A stretch of DNA of 64,000 bases from an uncultured Gammaproteobacteria bacterium (GTDB taxonomy: Bacteria; Pseudomonadota; Gammaproteobacteria; Steroidobacterales; XN24): contig CAMYOC010000053.1 of assembly GCA_947259915.1 (NCBI GenBank), forward strand, positions 92,057 to 156,056, written 5' to 3'. Positions 18,025 to 26,611 of this stretch are shown here, in pieces; the first letter of the stretch is position 1; the number at the start of each line of letters is the position of its first letter. The position numbers and the translations under genes were made by a program. A model generated the notes under the pieces. It saw nothing but the letters and a program-made list of their open reading frames with translations. It was not told where the DNA came from and searched no databases.

Positions 18025-19524
18025 TCATCGACACGGCACCGGCGAATGAGAGTGCATGGTGCTCGCGGCGTCGGCGGCAGAGGGCGCCGGCTCGACCCCC
18101 GCGCTGCGGTACTTCTCTTCAAGCTGGCTCAGACGCCGATCGATCTCTGCCCGGTCCAGCCATTGTCCGCGGACCATAACGCCGAGCGGCTCGCGCAGCG
18201 CGGTGACGCTGAGCAGCGGGTTTGACCCCACCAGGATCAGATCCGCCTCGAGTCCTTCGGCGACCGAACCAAAGCGGTCCGAGCCGCCGAAAAACTCTGC
18301 CGGATACACGGTACCCGTCCGTAGCGCCTGGTAAGGCGTCAGCCCGGCGTTGACCAGTGCGTCGAGTTCGTGATGGATAGAAAAGCCCGGCACGTTGAAC
18401 ACCTGTGGCGCATCCGAACCCAGCAGCAGCCCCGCGCCCTGGTCGTGCAGGGCCTTGACCAGGGCCGCGCGGATGGCAACAAGTCTCTCTGCAGCCCCGG
18501 GATCGTAGTCGGGGTTATCGAGCGTCCCTCGCTTGCTGGCGATCCAGCCGCGCCGCATGTCCCGTGGTATGTATTGCATCCCGGGCTCCATGGCGGTGAC
18601 CAGCGGGTCCTCGGGCAACACGAAGTTCTCGATCAGCGACAGCGTGGGCACATTCCAGACGCCCGCTTCCCGGGTCTCCCGGGCCAGCTGAGGGATCAGG
18701 TTGGGATCCACCTGGCCGACCAGACCGAGACCAAAGAGCCCCGGGTCGGCCGTCGTATCCGACCCGGGCGGGAGCAGGGCCTGCATATAACCGTCCAGAT
18801 GCTCGATCGTGGCCTGAGCAGAAGAGAAAGCCATGCTCAACCCGACATCTTCCGGCACATGACCGGCGAACGGGATCTCGAGTTCTGCGGCCGTCGTCGC
18901 GATGGCATGGTATTCCTCGACGCTCAGACCCGGGTGCAGCTTGAGGAAGTCGTAGCCGCTACCGGCCTGTTCGGCCACCATGTTCCGGGCCTGTTCGACG
19001 CCGTCTACGCTGTTGCCATTGAGCGATGGCCCGGACGTAAAAATACGCGGCCCGAGAATCTCGTGATTCGCCACCTTCGTACGCAGTTCCAGATGGCACG
19101 GCGCGCCCAGCATGCCGCGCGCCGTAGTGATGCCGTTGGCCACGTACAGGAACAGCACCTCGTCCACCCAGCCCTCCCGCTGACGCCGTCCCGGGATGTG
19201 GGCGTGCATCTCCGCAAGCCCGGGCAGCAGGTATTGGCCACCGGCGTCGATGGCGCGGGCGTCGGCCGGCACCGTCACGGACCCGCGCGGGCCTATCGTG
19301 TGGATGGTCTCGCCCTCCACCAGCACGGTCTGATCGGAGAGCACGACCTCGCGGTCCATCGGCACCACGTTTGCGCCGACGAATGCCACGGTCTCGGCAT
19401 GGAGGACGCCGCCGAGGGCCAAAAAGCCGGGCAACAGCAGAGCCAGCCGCCAGCGCGAGGTCGCGTGGTTAATGGGGTAGCGGCCGCCGGGCCGGGTCGC
19501 TGTCATCGTCATCATTCTTGTCAT
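18025..19524 (-). CDS. Exported amidohydrolase
   Basis: A 499-residue protein with an N-terminal signal peptide (hydrophobic LALLLPGFLALGG, ending near LHAET) and an amidohydrolase-superfamily TIM barrel. Metal ligands can be traced: HAH in LAEMHAHIP, Lys in DFLKLHPG, His in FAGHVPED, His in IEHLDGY, and Asp in LGSDAPQ. C-terminal GSVAEGLEADLILVGSNPL is the usual composite beta-sandwich segment. Relatives act on imide, dipeptide or ester bonds; the substrate cannot be predicted. Start uncertain because several ATGs lie within ten codons. Confidence 0.87.
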   Translation of the reverse strand: MTRMMTMTATRPGGRYPINHATSRWRLALLLPGFLALGGVLHAETVAFVGANVVPMDREVVLSDQTVLVEGETIHTIGPRGSVTVPADARAIDAGGQYLLPGLAEMHAHIPGRRQREGWVDEVLFLYVANGITTARGMLGAPCHLELRTKVANHEILGPRIFTSGPSLNGNSVDGVEQARNMVAEQAGSGYDFLKLHPGLSVEEYHAIATTAAELEIPFAGHVPEDVGLSMAFSSAQATIEHLDGYMQALLPPGSDTTADPGLFGLGLVGQVDPNLIPQLARETREAGVWNVPTLSLIENFVLPEDPLVTAMEPGMQYIPRDMRRGWIASKRGTLDNPDYDPGAAERLVAIRAALVKALHDQGAGLLLGSDAPQVFNVPGFSIHHELDALVNAGLTPYQALRTGTVYPAEFFGGSDRFGSVAEGLEADLILVGSNPLLSVTALREPLGVMVRGQWLDRAEIDRRLSQLEEKYRSAGVEPAPSAADAASTMHSHSPVPCR

Positions 19525-19599
19525 TGAGGGTCAGGTCCGATCGGGGGAAGTCCCGGTTGCGCTATATTGTTGACTCAGGCGGCGATTCCGGAGGGAGTC

Positions 19600-20124
19600 A
19601 TGAAGACGTTCATAGTTATCTGTTCCATGCTAATTCTAGCCAGCGGTGGCGCGTTGGCACAGGGTACCAGCGCAGAGAAGGGGTCCAAAGCCGCCAGGGA
19701 GACGGCGAGGGCGGAGCAGGATGAGCCGTCAGAGGTCCGTGCCGAAAAGGCGCAACGACAGGCCGACAGGGCGATCGGAGAAGCCGCCAACCCCGACCGT
19801 CGGGACGCTGCCGGACATACCGGGGACGACGTCAAAGCGGACCGCGAGTCCTTGCCAAAACAGGTCGATCGCGACGATTACGGTAACGCCACCAGTCAGG
19901 AAATGCTGCGCCAGCGGGATGAAAGCAAGGCGATCAAGGAGGAATACCGTGCCAGCGGCGAAAAACAGGCGGGAAAGAAGCCCTGGCATAAGGCGGCCGA
20001 TACCGGGGATGGCGACAAGGCTGCGGCGAAGGGCAAGTCCGGCAAGGGAAAGTCCGGCAAGGGAAAGTCGAAATCTGATCGGTCTGGAGACAGGGAGACC
20101 ACCGACGACCGGGATCACGACTGA
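19600..20124 (+). CDS. Exported, highly charged low-complexity protein
   Basis: A 174-residue protein with a good signal peptide (MKTFIVICSMLILASGGALAQ). The mature part is almost wholly charged (Lys, Arg, Glu, Asp with Ala and Gly), predicted disordered, and ends in GKGKS repeats and an Asp/Arg-rich tail. ATG 19600 is preceded by an excellent GGAGGGAG site. It is divergent from the amidohydrolase gene. I know no family for it. Possible roles such as binding polyanions or the cell wall would be speculation. Confidence 0.65.
   Translation: MKTFIVICSMLILASGGALAQGTSAEKGSKAARETARAEQDEPSEVRAEKAQRQADRAIGEAANPDRRDAAGHTGDDVKADRESLPKQVDRDDYGNATSQEMLRQRDESKAIKEEYRASGEKQAGKKPWHKAADTGDGDKAAAKGKSGKGKSGKGKSKSDRSGDRETTDDRDHD
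20041..20070 (+). repeat. Two 15-bp tandem repeats coding GKGKS
   Basis: GGCAAGGGAAAGTCC is followed at once by GGCAAGGGAAAGTCG, preceded by a related shorter unit at 20031-20040. The repeat is in frame and encodes GKGKS twice. It could vary in copy number between strains by slippage without breaking the frame. Confidence 0.75.
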
Positions 20125-20146
20125 CCCGGGCTCCGGTCTCGATCCA

Positions 20147-20833
20147 TCACCCTGGCGGCGAAGCTGGCGTGCCCGCTTGCCCGGCCGCCAGCACCTCGCT
20201 TTCGGCCCGGGCTTCGCGTAACCATTCGGCCATAGCCGGTAACGCGACCAGCGCCTCGATCCAGGCGGCGCTGGCGGTGGGCACGGCAACACCGTAGGTC
20301 AGAAAGCGCAGCCCGACCGGTGCGAACATCGCATCGACGATGCCGAATTCGCCAAACAGCCACGGCCCTTCCCGGCCCAGCTGAGATTCCCAGATCGCGA
20401 TGATCCGATCGATGTCGTGCTGTACCGCCGGCGACGGGACCAGCCGGCGATCCCGGGCGCGGCAGTTCATCGGCAGCTCCCGGCGCAGATCCGGGAAACC
20501 CGCGTGCATCTCGCAGGCGAACGACCTGGCACGCGCGCGGGCAGTCACGTCCCCAGGCCAGGCGTTGGCGATGCTGAAGGCTTCGGCGAGATATTCGCAG
20601 ATCGCCAGTGAATCCCACACATGCAGCGCCCCGTGGATCAGCGCCGGGACCCGGCCGGAGGGTGAGTAATTACCGATGCGTTGCCGGAACTCCGGCGTGT
20701 CCAGCGGCAGACGCAGGGTGTCGAACGGGACGCCAGCGTGGGTGGCAAACAGCCAGGCGCGTAGCGACCAGGATGAATAATTGCGGTTGCCGATGATCAG
20801 CAGCGGCTGGTCCGGATCGGCGGCGGCGCTCAC
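20147..20833 (-). CDS. Glutathione S-transferase family protein
   Basis: A 228-residue protein with an N-terminal thioredoxin-like GST domain (LLIIGNRNYSSWSLRAWLF) and a cis-proline region (GRVPALI) followed by WDSLAICEYLAE that binds the glutathione gamma-glutamyl group. The helical C-terminal domain is complete. The YSSWS start is typical of a proteobacterial GST subgroup. GTG start. It begins only 5 bp after the frameshifted aldolase gene, so the two were probably one operon. Cytosolic; natural substrate unknown. Confidence 0.87.
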   Translation of the reverse strand: MSAAADPDQPLLIIGNRNYSSWSLRAWLFATHAGVPFDTLRLPLDTPEFRQRIGNYSPSGRVPALIHGALHVWDSLAICEYLAEAFSIANAWPGDVTARARARSFACEMHAGFPDLRRELPMNCRARDRRLVPSPAVQHDIDRIIAIWESQLGREGPWLFGEFGIVDAMFAPVGLRFLTYGVAVPTASAAWIEALVALPAMAEWLREARAESEVLAAGQAGTPASPPG

Positions 20834-20838
20834 GGCGC

Positions 20839-21583
20839 TTATTCCCGGAAGGACGGGTCGACGCGGTCCAGGCGACGTAGCAATGCCGGCCAGGCCAGAG
20901 CGCCGCCCTGGCCCAGGGTCGCCTGGTTCGCCTGGGCGCGGATGCCATCGACGATCGGCTGTGGTACCGGCACCAGGGCCGCGCTGCTGGAGGTGGCCAG
21001 TACCTGGATTTCGCAGGCCCGCTGGAGGATATACATGGCGAGGAAGGCTTCCCCCACCGACGCGCCGACGGTCAACGTGCCGTGGTTACGCAGGATCATA
21101 AAATTGTGCATGCCGAGATCGGCGACCAGTCGCGGTTTCTCGGCCTCATTCAGCGCCACGCCCTCGTAGTCGTGGTAGGCGAGGTCCGCGAGCGGGATCA
21201 CGTTGTGCCGACACCGCGATGCCCTCGTTGGTATGCAGATGCATCACGCATTGCGCGTTCTCGCGCGCTTCATGCACCGCGCTGTGGATGACAAACCCCG
21301 CCGGATTGACCGGATTAGGCGAGGATCCGACCTTGGCCCCGTCCAGGCCTACCTTGACCAGGCTGGAAGCCGAGATCTCGTCAAACAGCATGCCGTAGGG
21401 GTTGATCAGGAAGTGGTGGTCCGCTCCCGGCACCCGCGCCGAGATATGGGTGAAGATCAGATCATCCCAGCCATAGAGTGCAACCAGCCGGTAGGCGGCG
21501 GCCAGATCCACGCGCACCTGCCACTCGGCGCCGCTGACCGAAGTCCTGACGTCATCGACCATCGATTCTTTGCTGGCGCTCAT
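20839..21583 (-). pseudogene. Class II aldolase/adducin family gene, frameshifted
   Basis: The N-terminal half (ATG 21583, GAGGGA upstream) reads in one frame through the metal-binding region VMHLHTNEGIAVSAQ, then becomes nonsense (RDPARGPRLPRL). The family sequence resumes in another frame at IPLADLAYHDYEGVAL near 21201 and runs through ILRNHGTLTVG to the stop at 20839. In intact relatives about eight more residues stand between the AVSAQ and AYHDYEG motifs, so an out-of-frame deletion of roughly 22-26 bp near 21200-21212 is the simplest explanation. It is either a recent pseudogene or an assembly error. Intact homologues are about 250 residues. Confidence 0.8.
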
Positions 21584-21652
21584 GATCCCTCACTCCCGCT
21601 GGTCTTGATCGACACTACGAAACAGCTGGGTGTAATCGCGCGTGCGACGGAG

Positions 21653-21678
21653 AAAAACGACCGGCGTTGAGCCGGTCG
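21653..21678 (-). terminator. Intrinsic terminator after the M3 peptidase gene
   Basis: On the minus strand CGACCGGC-TCAAC-GCCGGTCG forms a perfect 8-bp stem followed at once by TTTTT (21657-21653). It lies 22 bp after the M3 peptidase stop codon and before the aldolase start. Confidence 0.85.
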
Positions 21679-21700
21679 TCGCGGCGACATGCATCGGGCA

Positions 21701-23752
21701 TCAGGTCCCCTGGTCCAGCCGTCGCTGGAAGGCCTCGAAGTTGTACGGCCGACCGAGAAACTCGGTCACCGAAACCGCCGTCGGACGGGAGCCGCCGCGG
21801 GCCAGCACCTCCTGCAGGTAGTCACGCGCGGTGTCACGGTTCAAAAGGCCTTCCTCTTCAAAGCGGCTGAACATGTCGTAGGCGATCACCTGAGACCACA
21901 TATAGGTGTAGTAGTAGGCTGAGTAACCGTTCAGATGGCCAAAGCTTGCATACGGGTGGGCGCCTTCGACAAAGGGCAACACCGAATACTTCGTCGCCAG
22001 TTCCTCCCACAGCTGCAGCAGGTCAAAGCTGGCCGGGTCGCGGTTGTAATAATTCAGCGAGATCGATGCGTAGAACATCTGGCCGTTGATAAACAGGCCC
22101 TGGCCGAAGTTTTGCGCGGCGCGCATCTTCTCCACCAGCGCTGCCGGGATGACTTCACCGGCATCGTTGGTGGCGAAGCTCTGCAGCGTCTCGGTGTCGT
22201 AGATCCACTCCTGCAGCATCATCGACGGCGCCTCGATAAAGTCCCATTCCGGCGTGGACAACGGCGTCCAGCGCTGGTTGTTGCTGACCAGGAAATGGAT
22301 CAGATGGCCAAACTCATGCAGGAATGTTTCGACCTGAGATTGCTCGAGATAGCCCTTCTCCTCGCCACCGGGGAAATTCGTCACCAGCGCCGCGCGCGGC
22401 ACGGTGACAGCGGGTTCCCCGGTCTCGACCTGGAACATGGCCGCGTGTTTGTACTTGTCCTGGCGCGGGTGCATGTCGAGATAGAAACGGCCCACCAGTT
22501 CGCCATCGCTGTACATCTCGTAGGCCTCTACCGCTGGATCCCAGACCTCGTCGGTAGCCCAGGGCCGGATCTCCAGACCAAACAGATCGGTAGTCAGACC
22601 GAATATGCCGTCGCGGACCTTGGTGTATTCGAAGTATTGGCGCAGCGCGGCCGAGTCCACCTGGTATTTCTCGAGACGGATCTTGTTGCCAATCCAGCTG
22701 CTCTGCCAGGGATTCACCTGATCGGCATCGGGGTCGATCTGCCGCAGTCGGGCCAGATATTCCTGATAATCGGCTTCGGCGCGACTGCGGGAGGCTTCAA
22801 GGCCACCGCGCACAAACGACCAGGCTTCGGCGCCGCTGCCGGTCATCTTGTCGGCGGTGGCACGGTCGGCCCAGTTGTCGAATCCGGTTAGCCGGGCCAG
22901 TTCGTAGCGTTTCTCCATCAGAGATTCGAGCACCGCCTGGTTTTTCGGATAGGCGCGATTCTGGTATTCGAAATAAAGCGCCTTGCGCAGATCGTTATCG
23001 TCGGCATAGCGCAGGAACGGGATGAAATCCGGGTAGTCCGTGGTGATGGTGATCTTGCCGTCGGCGCCGGGCGGGTGGGCATTGATCCAGTCTTGCGGCA
23101 AGCCGGCCAGCCGCGCCGGATCATCCACGGTGATGCTGCGAACATCGGCCGGCACGTTACTGTCGAACTGCTGCCCGAGCTTGGTGATCTCTTCGTTCAG
23201 CGCCCGGATGCGCGTGCGTGTGGCCTCGTCCTTGTCCACGCCGTTGATGCGGTAGTCACGCAGGGTCTGGCTGACGAAATAACGGGTCTCGTCATCAGCT
23301 GTCGACACGTCAACGGCTGCGATCGCGTCGTAGAGCGGGCGCGACAGGCCGATCCGGGTGTTCAGCTCGTCCATTTTTTGCTCACATTCGGCCGCGGCGG
23401 CGCGCACGCCGGCGTCCGGGTGCGTCAGAAAATACAGCTGGGCCGGGTAGGCGACGTTGGTCAGCTCCCGCTGCAGTGTGTTGTAGGGATCGAGCACAGA
23501 GGCGACGGTCGCTTCGCCCTGGAAACCTTCGAGTTCGGCGAACAGCGCGCCGACCCGGTCGATCCCGGCCGCGCAGCTCGCCGTATATTTGACGGCGGTG
23601 GCGCTCTGCATCTCTGCATCGGTTTGGGCGTCAGCCGCCGTGTCGGTAGTGGCCTCTGCGGCCGGCGCGCCTGGCGGCTCGGACGGCGACTTGCCGCATG
23701 CGGTCGCGAGCACCAGCATCAGTGCGATGAGCAGATTTCGATAGATGGACAT
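21701..23752 (-). CDS. M3 family oligopeptidase lipoprotein
   Basis: A 683-residue zinc peptidase of family M3 (thimet oligopeptidase/Dcp group). The active site is HEFGH at residues 479-483 followed by the downstream helix with EAPSMMLQEW that supplies the third ligand. C-terminal GHLNGYSAYYYTYMWS is typical of the family. ATG 23752 begins a lipoprotein leader (lipobox ATAC) and has AGGGA upstream; a Pro/Ala/Thr-rich linker follows. Most M3 enzymes are cytosolic, but this subgroup is exported and probably degrades small peptides in the periplasm. A strong terminator follows. Confidence 0.92.
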   Translation of the reverse strand: MSIYRNLLIALMLVLATACGKSPSEPPGAPAAEATTDTAADAQTDAEMQSATAVKYTASCAAGIDRVGALFAELEGFQGEATVASVLDPYNTLQRELTNVAYPAQLYFLTHPDAGVRAAAAECEQKMDELNTRIGLSRPLYDAIAAVDVSTADDETRYFVSQTLRDYRINGVDKDEATRTRIRALNEEITKLGQQFDSNVPADVRSITVDDPARLAGLPQDWINAHPPGADGKITITTDYPDFIPFLRYADDNDLRKALYFEYQNRAYPKNQAVLESLMEKRYELARLTGFDNWADRATADKMTGSGAEAWSFVRGGLEASRSRAEADYQEYLARLRQIDPDADQVNPWQSSWIGNKIRLEKYQVDSAALRQYFEYTKVRDGIFGLTTDLFGLEIRPWATDEVWDPAVEAYEMYSDGELVGRFYLDMHPRQDKYKHAAMFQVETGEPAVTVPRAALVTNFPGGEEKGYLEQSQVETFLHEFGHLIHFLVSNNQRWTPLSTPEWDFIEAPSMMLQEWIYDTETLQSFATNDAGEVIPAALVEKMRAAQNFGQGLFINGQMFYASISLNYYNRDPASFDLLQLWEELATKYSVLPFVEGAHPYASFGHLNGYSAYYYTYMWSQVIAYDMFSRFEEEGLLNRDTARDYLQEVLARGGSRPTAVSVTEFLGRPYNFEAFQRRLDQGT

Positions 23753-24034
23753 GATGTAGTTCCCTGGCCTGTTGACCGGCGTAGTTGCCGGCTGCTGGCC
23801 GTGTTTGAGCACGGCGGGTTGCGCGCCGTGCAGCAGATTGACGGGCGGGGTGAGCCGCCGCCGGAGGCGGCTAAACATAGCGCAGCCGGAGACCTTAGGC
23901 CAGATCGGTCCCGGCAGGACCTGTGCGGCGCTCGCTTCTGATCGTCGCCGTCGCGATGTCATCCCCCCGTCGCGGTTCGAGCTGAACCTGAAATCGGGCT
24001 ACGATGCCACCCATCAACCAGAGGAGTGCCAGGG

Positions 24035-24874
24035 GTGACTGATTCGCGCCCGAGCCTGCGCCGCAGGGATACCGATACCTTGCACCAGCCCTGGCGTGCT
24101 TTGCGGCGTCTGGCCCCGCTGGTCCTCGCCGGACTGGCAAGCTGTGCTTCGACGCCATCCGATGAGCGTCTGCACAGCACGCTGTGGGTCCAGACCAGCG
24201 CCGAATACGGGGTGATCACCCACCAGGTATTCCATATGGCAAAGCAAGCGCTCGAGCAGAGCCTGCTGACCGCGACCGACGAGCCGGCGCCGGCACTGAT
24301 CATCGACGTCGACGAGACAGTGCTGGACAACTCCGGGCAGACCGCGCGCTCGATCCTGGCCAGAACGGGTTTCCGCCGGGACGCGTGGAGAGCGTGGGTC
24401 AATGAGGCGTCCGCGCCGGCGGTGCCTGGCGCGCTGAATTACCTCAGACACGCAGATCAGCTTGGCGTCACGGTGTTCTATGTGACCAACCGCAGCGTCG
24501 AGCTGGAACCGGCGACGCGCAGCAATCTGGACTCGCTCGGGTTCCCGTTGCGGCCGGACATGGATGTAATCCTGACGCGCAACGAACGGCCGGAATGGAC
24601 CCGGGACAAGAGCAGCCGCCGGCAGTGGGTCGCCGATCGTTTCCGGGTGCTGCAGATCCTCGGTGACGATCTTGCCGATTTTATCGCGGTGCCCCCTGGC
24701 ACCGACGCCGAGGTCCGTCAGCAGCTCGCCGCAGGCCGCGCCGAGTGGGGACGGAGCTGGTTCATGCTGCCCAACCCCATCTACGGCAGCTGGGAGCGGG
24801 CGCTGACCCCGGACGGCACGACCATATTCGACTCATCCATGGAGCAGAAATTCAGACGGCTCGAGACGCAATAA
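24035..24874 (+). CDS. HAD acid phosphatase, lipoprotein e(P4) family
   Basis: A 279-residue lipoprotein (LASC lipobox about residue 35) with a class C acid phosphatase domain. The HAD nucleophile motif is D91-V-D93-E-T-V-L-D-N, motif II lies in FYVTNR, and motif III/IV in RFRVLQILGDDLADF. In Haemophilus the e(P4) protein dephosphorylates nucleotides such as NMN at the cell surface. GTG 24035 is chosen because GAGGAG lies eight bases upstream. It stands alone between the M3 peptidase (divergent) and the endonuclease-like gene. Confidence 0.88.
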   Translation: MTDSRPSLRRRDTDTLHQPWRALRRLAPLVLAGLASCASTPSDERLHSTLWVQTSAEYGVITHQVFHMAKQALEQSLLTATDEPAPALIIDVDETVLDNSGQTARSILARTGFRRDAWRAWVNEASAPAVPGALNYLRHADQLGVTVFYVTNRSVELEPATRSNLDSLGFPLRPDMDVILTRNERPEWTRDKSSRRQWVADRFRVLQILGDDLADFIAVPPGTDAEVRQQLAAGRAEWGRSWFMLPNPIYGSWERALTPDGTTIFDSSMEQKFRRLETQ

Positions 24875-24981
24875 GGACATCGTCGATGCTTGCCACCCGT
24901 TTGACATAACGCGACCCTTGCCCTGCGGGCGCTGCCTATACTCTCTTCTACAAGCGGCGTCTGGCCGCAGGGGAGGTAATC

Positions 24982-26172
24982 ATGAAGAGAACACCACAGG
25001 GGCGACCGTTGTTGATCGCTGCATTGTGTCTGTTGCTGGCCGCGGTCAGCGCGCAAGCCGGAGGCGAGCCTCGCAGTTTCCGCGCCGGGCAGATCGACGT
25101 GATGACGCAGAATCTCTACGTAGGCGGTGATATTTTTCTGCCTTTCGCCGCCACCACGCCCGAAGAATTCGCCGAACTTGCCGTGCAGGTCATCAACCAG
25201 ATCATAGCCACGGACTTCCGCGAACGCTCCGTGAGCCTCGCCGGACAGATGCTGGACGCCGACCCTCATCTGATCGGTCTGCAGGAGGTCTATGTGCTGC
25301 GCGTCTGTGCGCTCGAGGATCCTGAGTTCTGCCTGCTGGACGATGACTACCTGGAGATCCTGCTGGCAGATCTCAATAAAGACGGCGACCGCTATCGAGC
25401 GGTGGCCGAGGTTACGAATATAGAGATCCCGGCCCTGCCGCTACCGGTCCCGGGTCTGGGTGTATTCCTGGTGTCCATCGAGGATCGCGACGTGATTCTG
25501 GCTCGTGCCGATGTGCAGACAACCAATCCGGTGGGCGAGAACTTCTGCGCCGGCGTGCCGGTGCCGCCGGAGAGTCTGTTATCCGGGCTGCTGCCAAAGA
25601 TCCTGCGCGGCTACGCGATGGTGGATGCCCGCGTAAAGGGGCGGGACTATCGCTTTGTAAACACCCATCTCGAGATTTCCGAGCAGCCGGTGTTTAGCAC
25701 TTTCCAGAGCCAGCAGGCTTTTGAGTTGATCGGACCGCCAGACCCGGACTGTCCCAGCGCCGGACCTTTGTTCTCGGCGCAACAGACGGTGGTTCTCGTC
25801 GGCGACTTCAACTCCGATCCCGACGCCGGGCCATTGGTGCCCTGTCTGGCGCCAGGCGGGTTGTGCCCGACGCCGTATGCCTTGCTCAGCCAGGCCGGGT
25901 ATGTGGACACCTGGAGTGCGCGCGGCGGCCGCTGGGATGCGGGGCTCACCTGTTGTCAGGAGGAGGACCTGCGCAACGCGTCATCGATTCTCTCTGAACG
26001 GGTAGACCAGATCTGGGTGGGCAAGGCACCGGATCATTATGGCGGCCCGGTGGTCAGGGGCGTGAGGGCGGAGGTGCTCGGCGACGAGCCCGCCGACAAG
26101 ACGCCGAACGGGCTCTGGCCCTCGGACCATGCCGGTGTGGCGGCGCGCATGACCTTGCGGGTGCCGAAATAG
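24982..26172 (+). CDS. Secreted endonuclease/exonuclease/phosphatase protein
   Basis: A 396-residue protein with a signal peptide (cleaved near AQAGG) and an EEP-superfamily domain. Motifs: VMTQNLYVGGD (Asn), IGLQEVY (catalytic Glu binding metal), VNTHLE (His), VGDFNSDP (Asp/Asn) and WPSDHAGV (terminal Asp-His). The middle has several cysteines, likely disulfide bonded outside the cytosol. The substrate could be nucleic acid, phosphoinositide-like lipid or another phosphodiester. GGGGAGG precedes the ATG. A hairpin terminator follows. Confidence 0.87.
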   Translation: MKRTPQGRPLLIAALCLLLAAVSAQAGGEPRSFRAGQIDVMTQNLYVGGDIFLPFAATTPEEFAELAVQVINQIIATDFRERSVSLAGQMLDADPHLIGLQEVYVLRVCALEDPEFCLLDDDYLEILLADLNKDGDRYRAVAEVTNIEIPALPLPVPGLGVFLVSIEDRDVILARADVQTTNPVGENFCAGVPVPPESLLSGLLPKILRGYAMVDARVKGRDYRFVNTHLEISEQPVFSTFQSQQAFELIGPPDPDCPSAGPLFSAQQTVVLVGDFNSDPDAGPLVPCLAPGGLCPTPYALLSQAGYVDTWSARGGRWDAGLTCCQEEDLRNASSILSERVDQIWVGKAPDHYGGPVVRGVRAEVLGDEPADKTPNGLWPSDHAGVAARMTLRVPK

Positions 26173-26217
26173 GTGACGCCGCCGCCGGGCCGGGTGGCAT
26201 AATCGAGACTGCCTTAC

Positions 26218-26240
26218 GGGGCGCCTGCGGGCGCCCCTTT
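26218..26240 (+). terminator. Hairpin terminator before the mazG-like gene
   Basis: GGGGCGCC-TGCG-GGCGCCCC is a perfect 8-bp stem followed by TTT then CAG. It ends 17 bp before the GTG start of the next gene, so it either ends the endonuclease transcript or acts as an attenuator. CATAAT at 26198-26203 just upstream looks like a -10 element, which would make a very short leader transcript. Confidence 0.65.
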
Positions 26241-26257
26241 CAGTCAGGGAACGGACG

Positions 26258-26611
26258 GTGCAAGAATTCTCGCTCGACAAGCTGGCACACGAACTCAGAG
26301 CCTTTGCCGAGGAGCGTGACTGGGAGCAGTTCCATGCGCCCAAGAACCTGGCCATGGCGCTGATCGTCGAGGCTGCGGAACTGGTGGAGCAGTTCCAGTG
26401 GCTGACGCCGGAGCAAAGCGAGCAGCCGGATCCGGAGCGGCGGCGCCGCATCGAGGCCGAGCTGGCCGATATCCTGATCTATCTGGTCAGGCTTGCGGAT
26501 CGGCTGGAGATTGATCTGCCCGCGGCCGTGGCCACCAAGATAGAGCACAATCGGAGCAAGTATCCGGCCGAGCGGGTGCGCGGCAACGCGGCCAAGTATG
26601 ACGAGTACTGA
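26258..26611 (+). CDS. MazG-like nucleotide pyrophosphohydrolase
   Basis: A 117-residue all-helical protein of the MazG/dCTP pyrophosphatase (RS21-C6) type. The Mg-binding pattern is EAAELVEQF early and EAELADILIYLVRLAD later, the E-x2-E ... E-x2-D arrangement of the superfamily, which hydrolyses (d)NTPs to NMP and PPi as house cleaning. GTG start with AGGGAA upstream. Its stop codon overlaps the rlmJ start by one base (TGATG), so translation is likely coupled. Confidence 0.87.
   Translation: MQEFSLDKLAHELRAFAEERDWEQFHAPKNLAMALIVEAAELVEQFQWLTPEQSEQPDPERRRRIEAELADILIYLVRLADRLEIDLPAAVATKIEHNRSKYPAERVRGNAAKYDEY

Noticed and set aside
21146..21201. Programmed frameshift in the class II aldolase gene
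   Set aside because: There is no slippery heptamer or obvious stimulatory structure, and conserved residues are missing at the junction, so a deletion or assembly error explains it better.
24901..24942. Promoter with perfect TTGACA and TATACT before the endonuclease-like gene
   Set aside because: The hexamers are 30 bp apart, too far for a sigma70 promoter; TATACT alone might be used with a poor -35.
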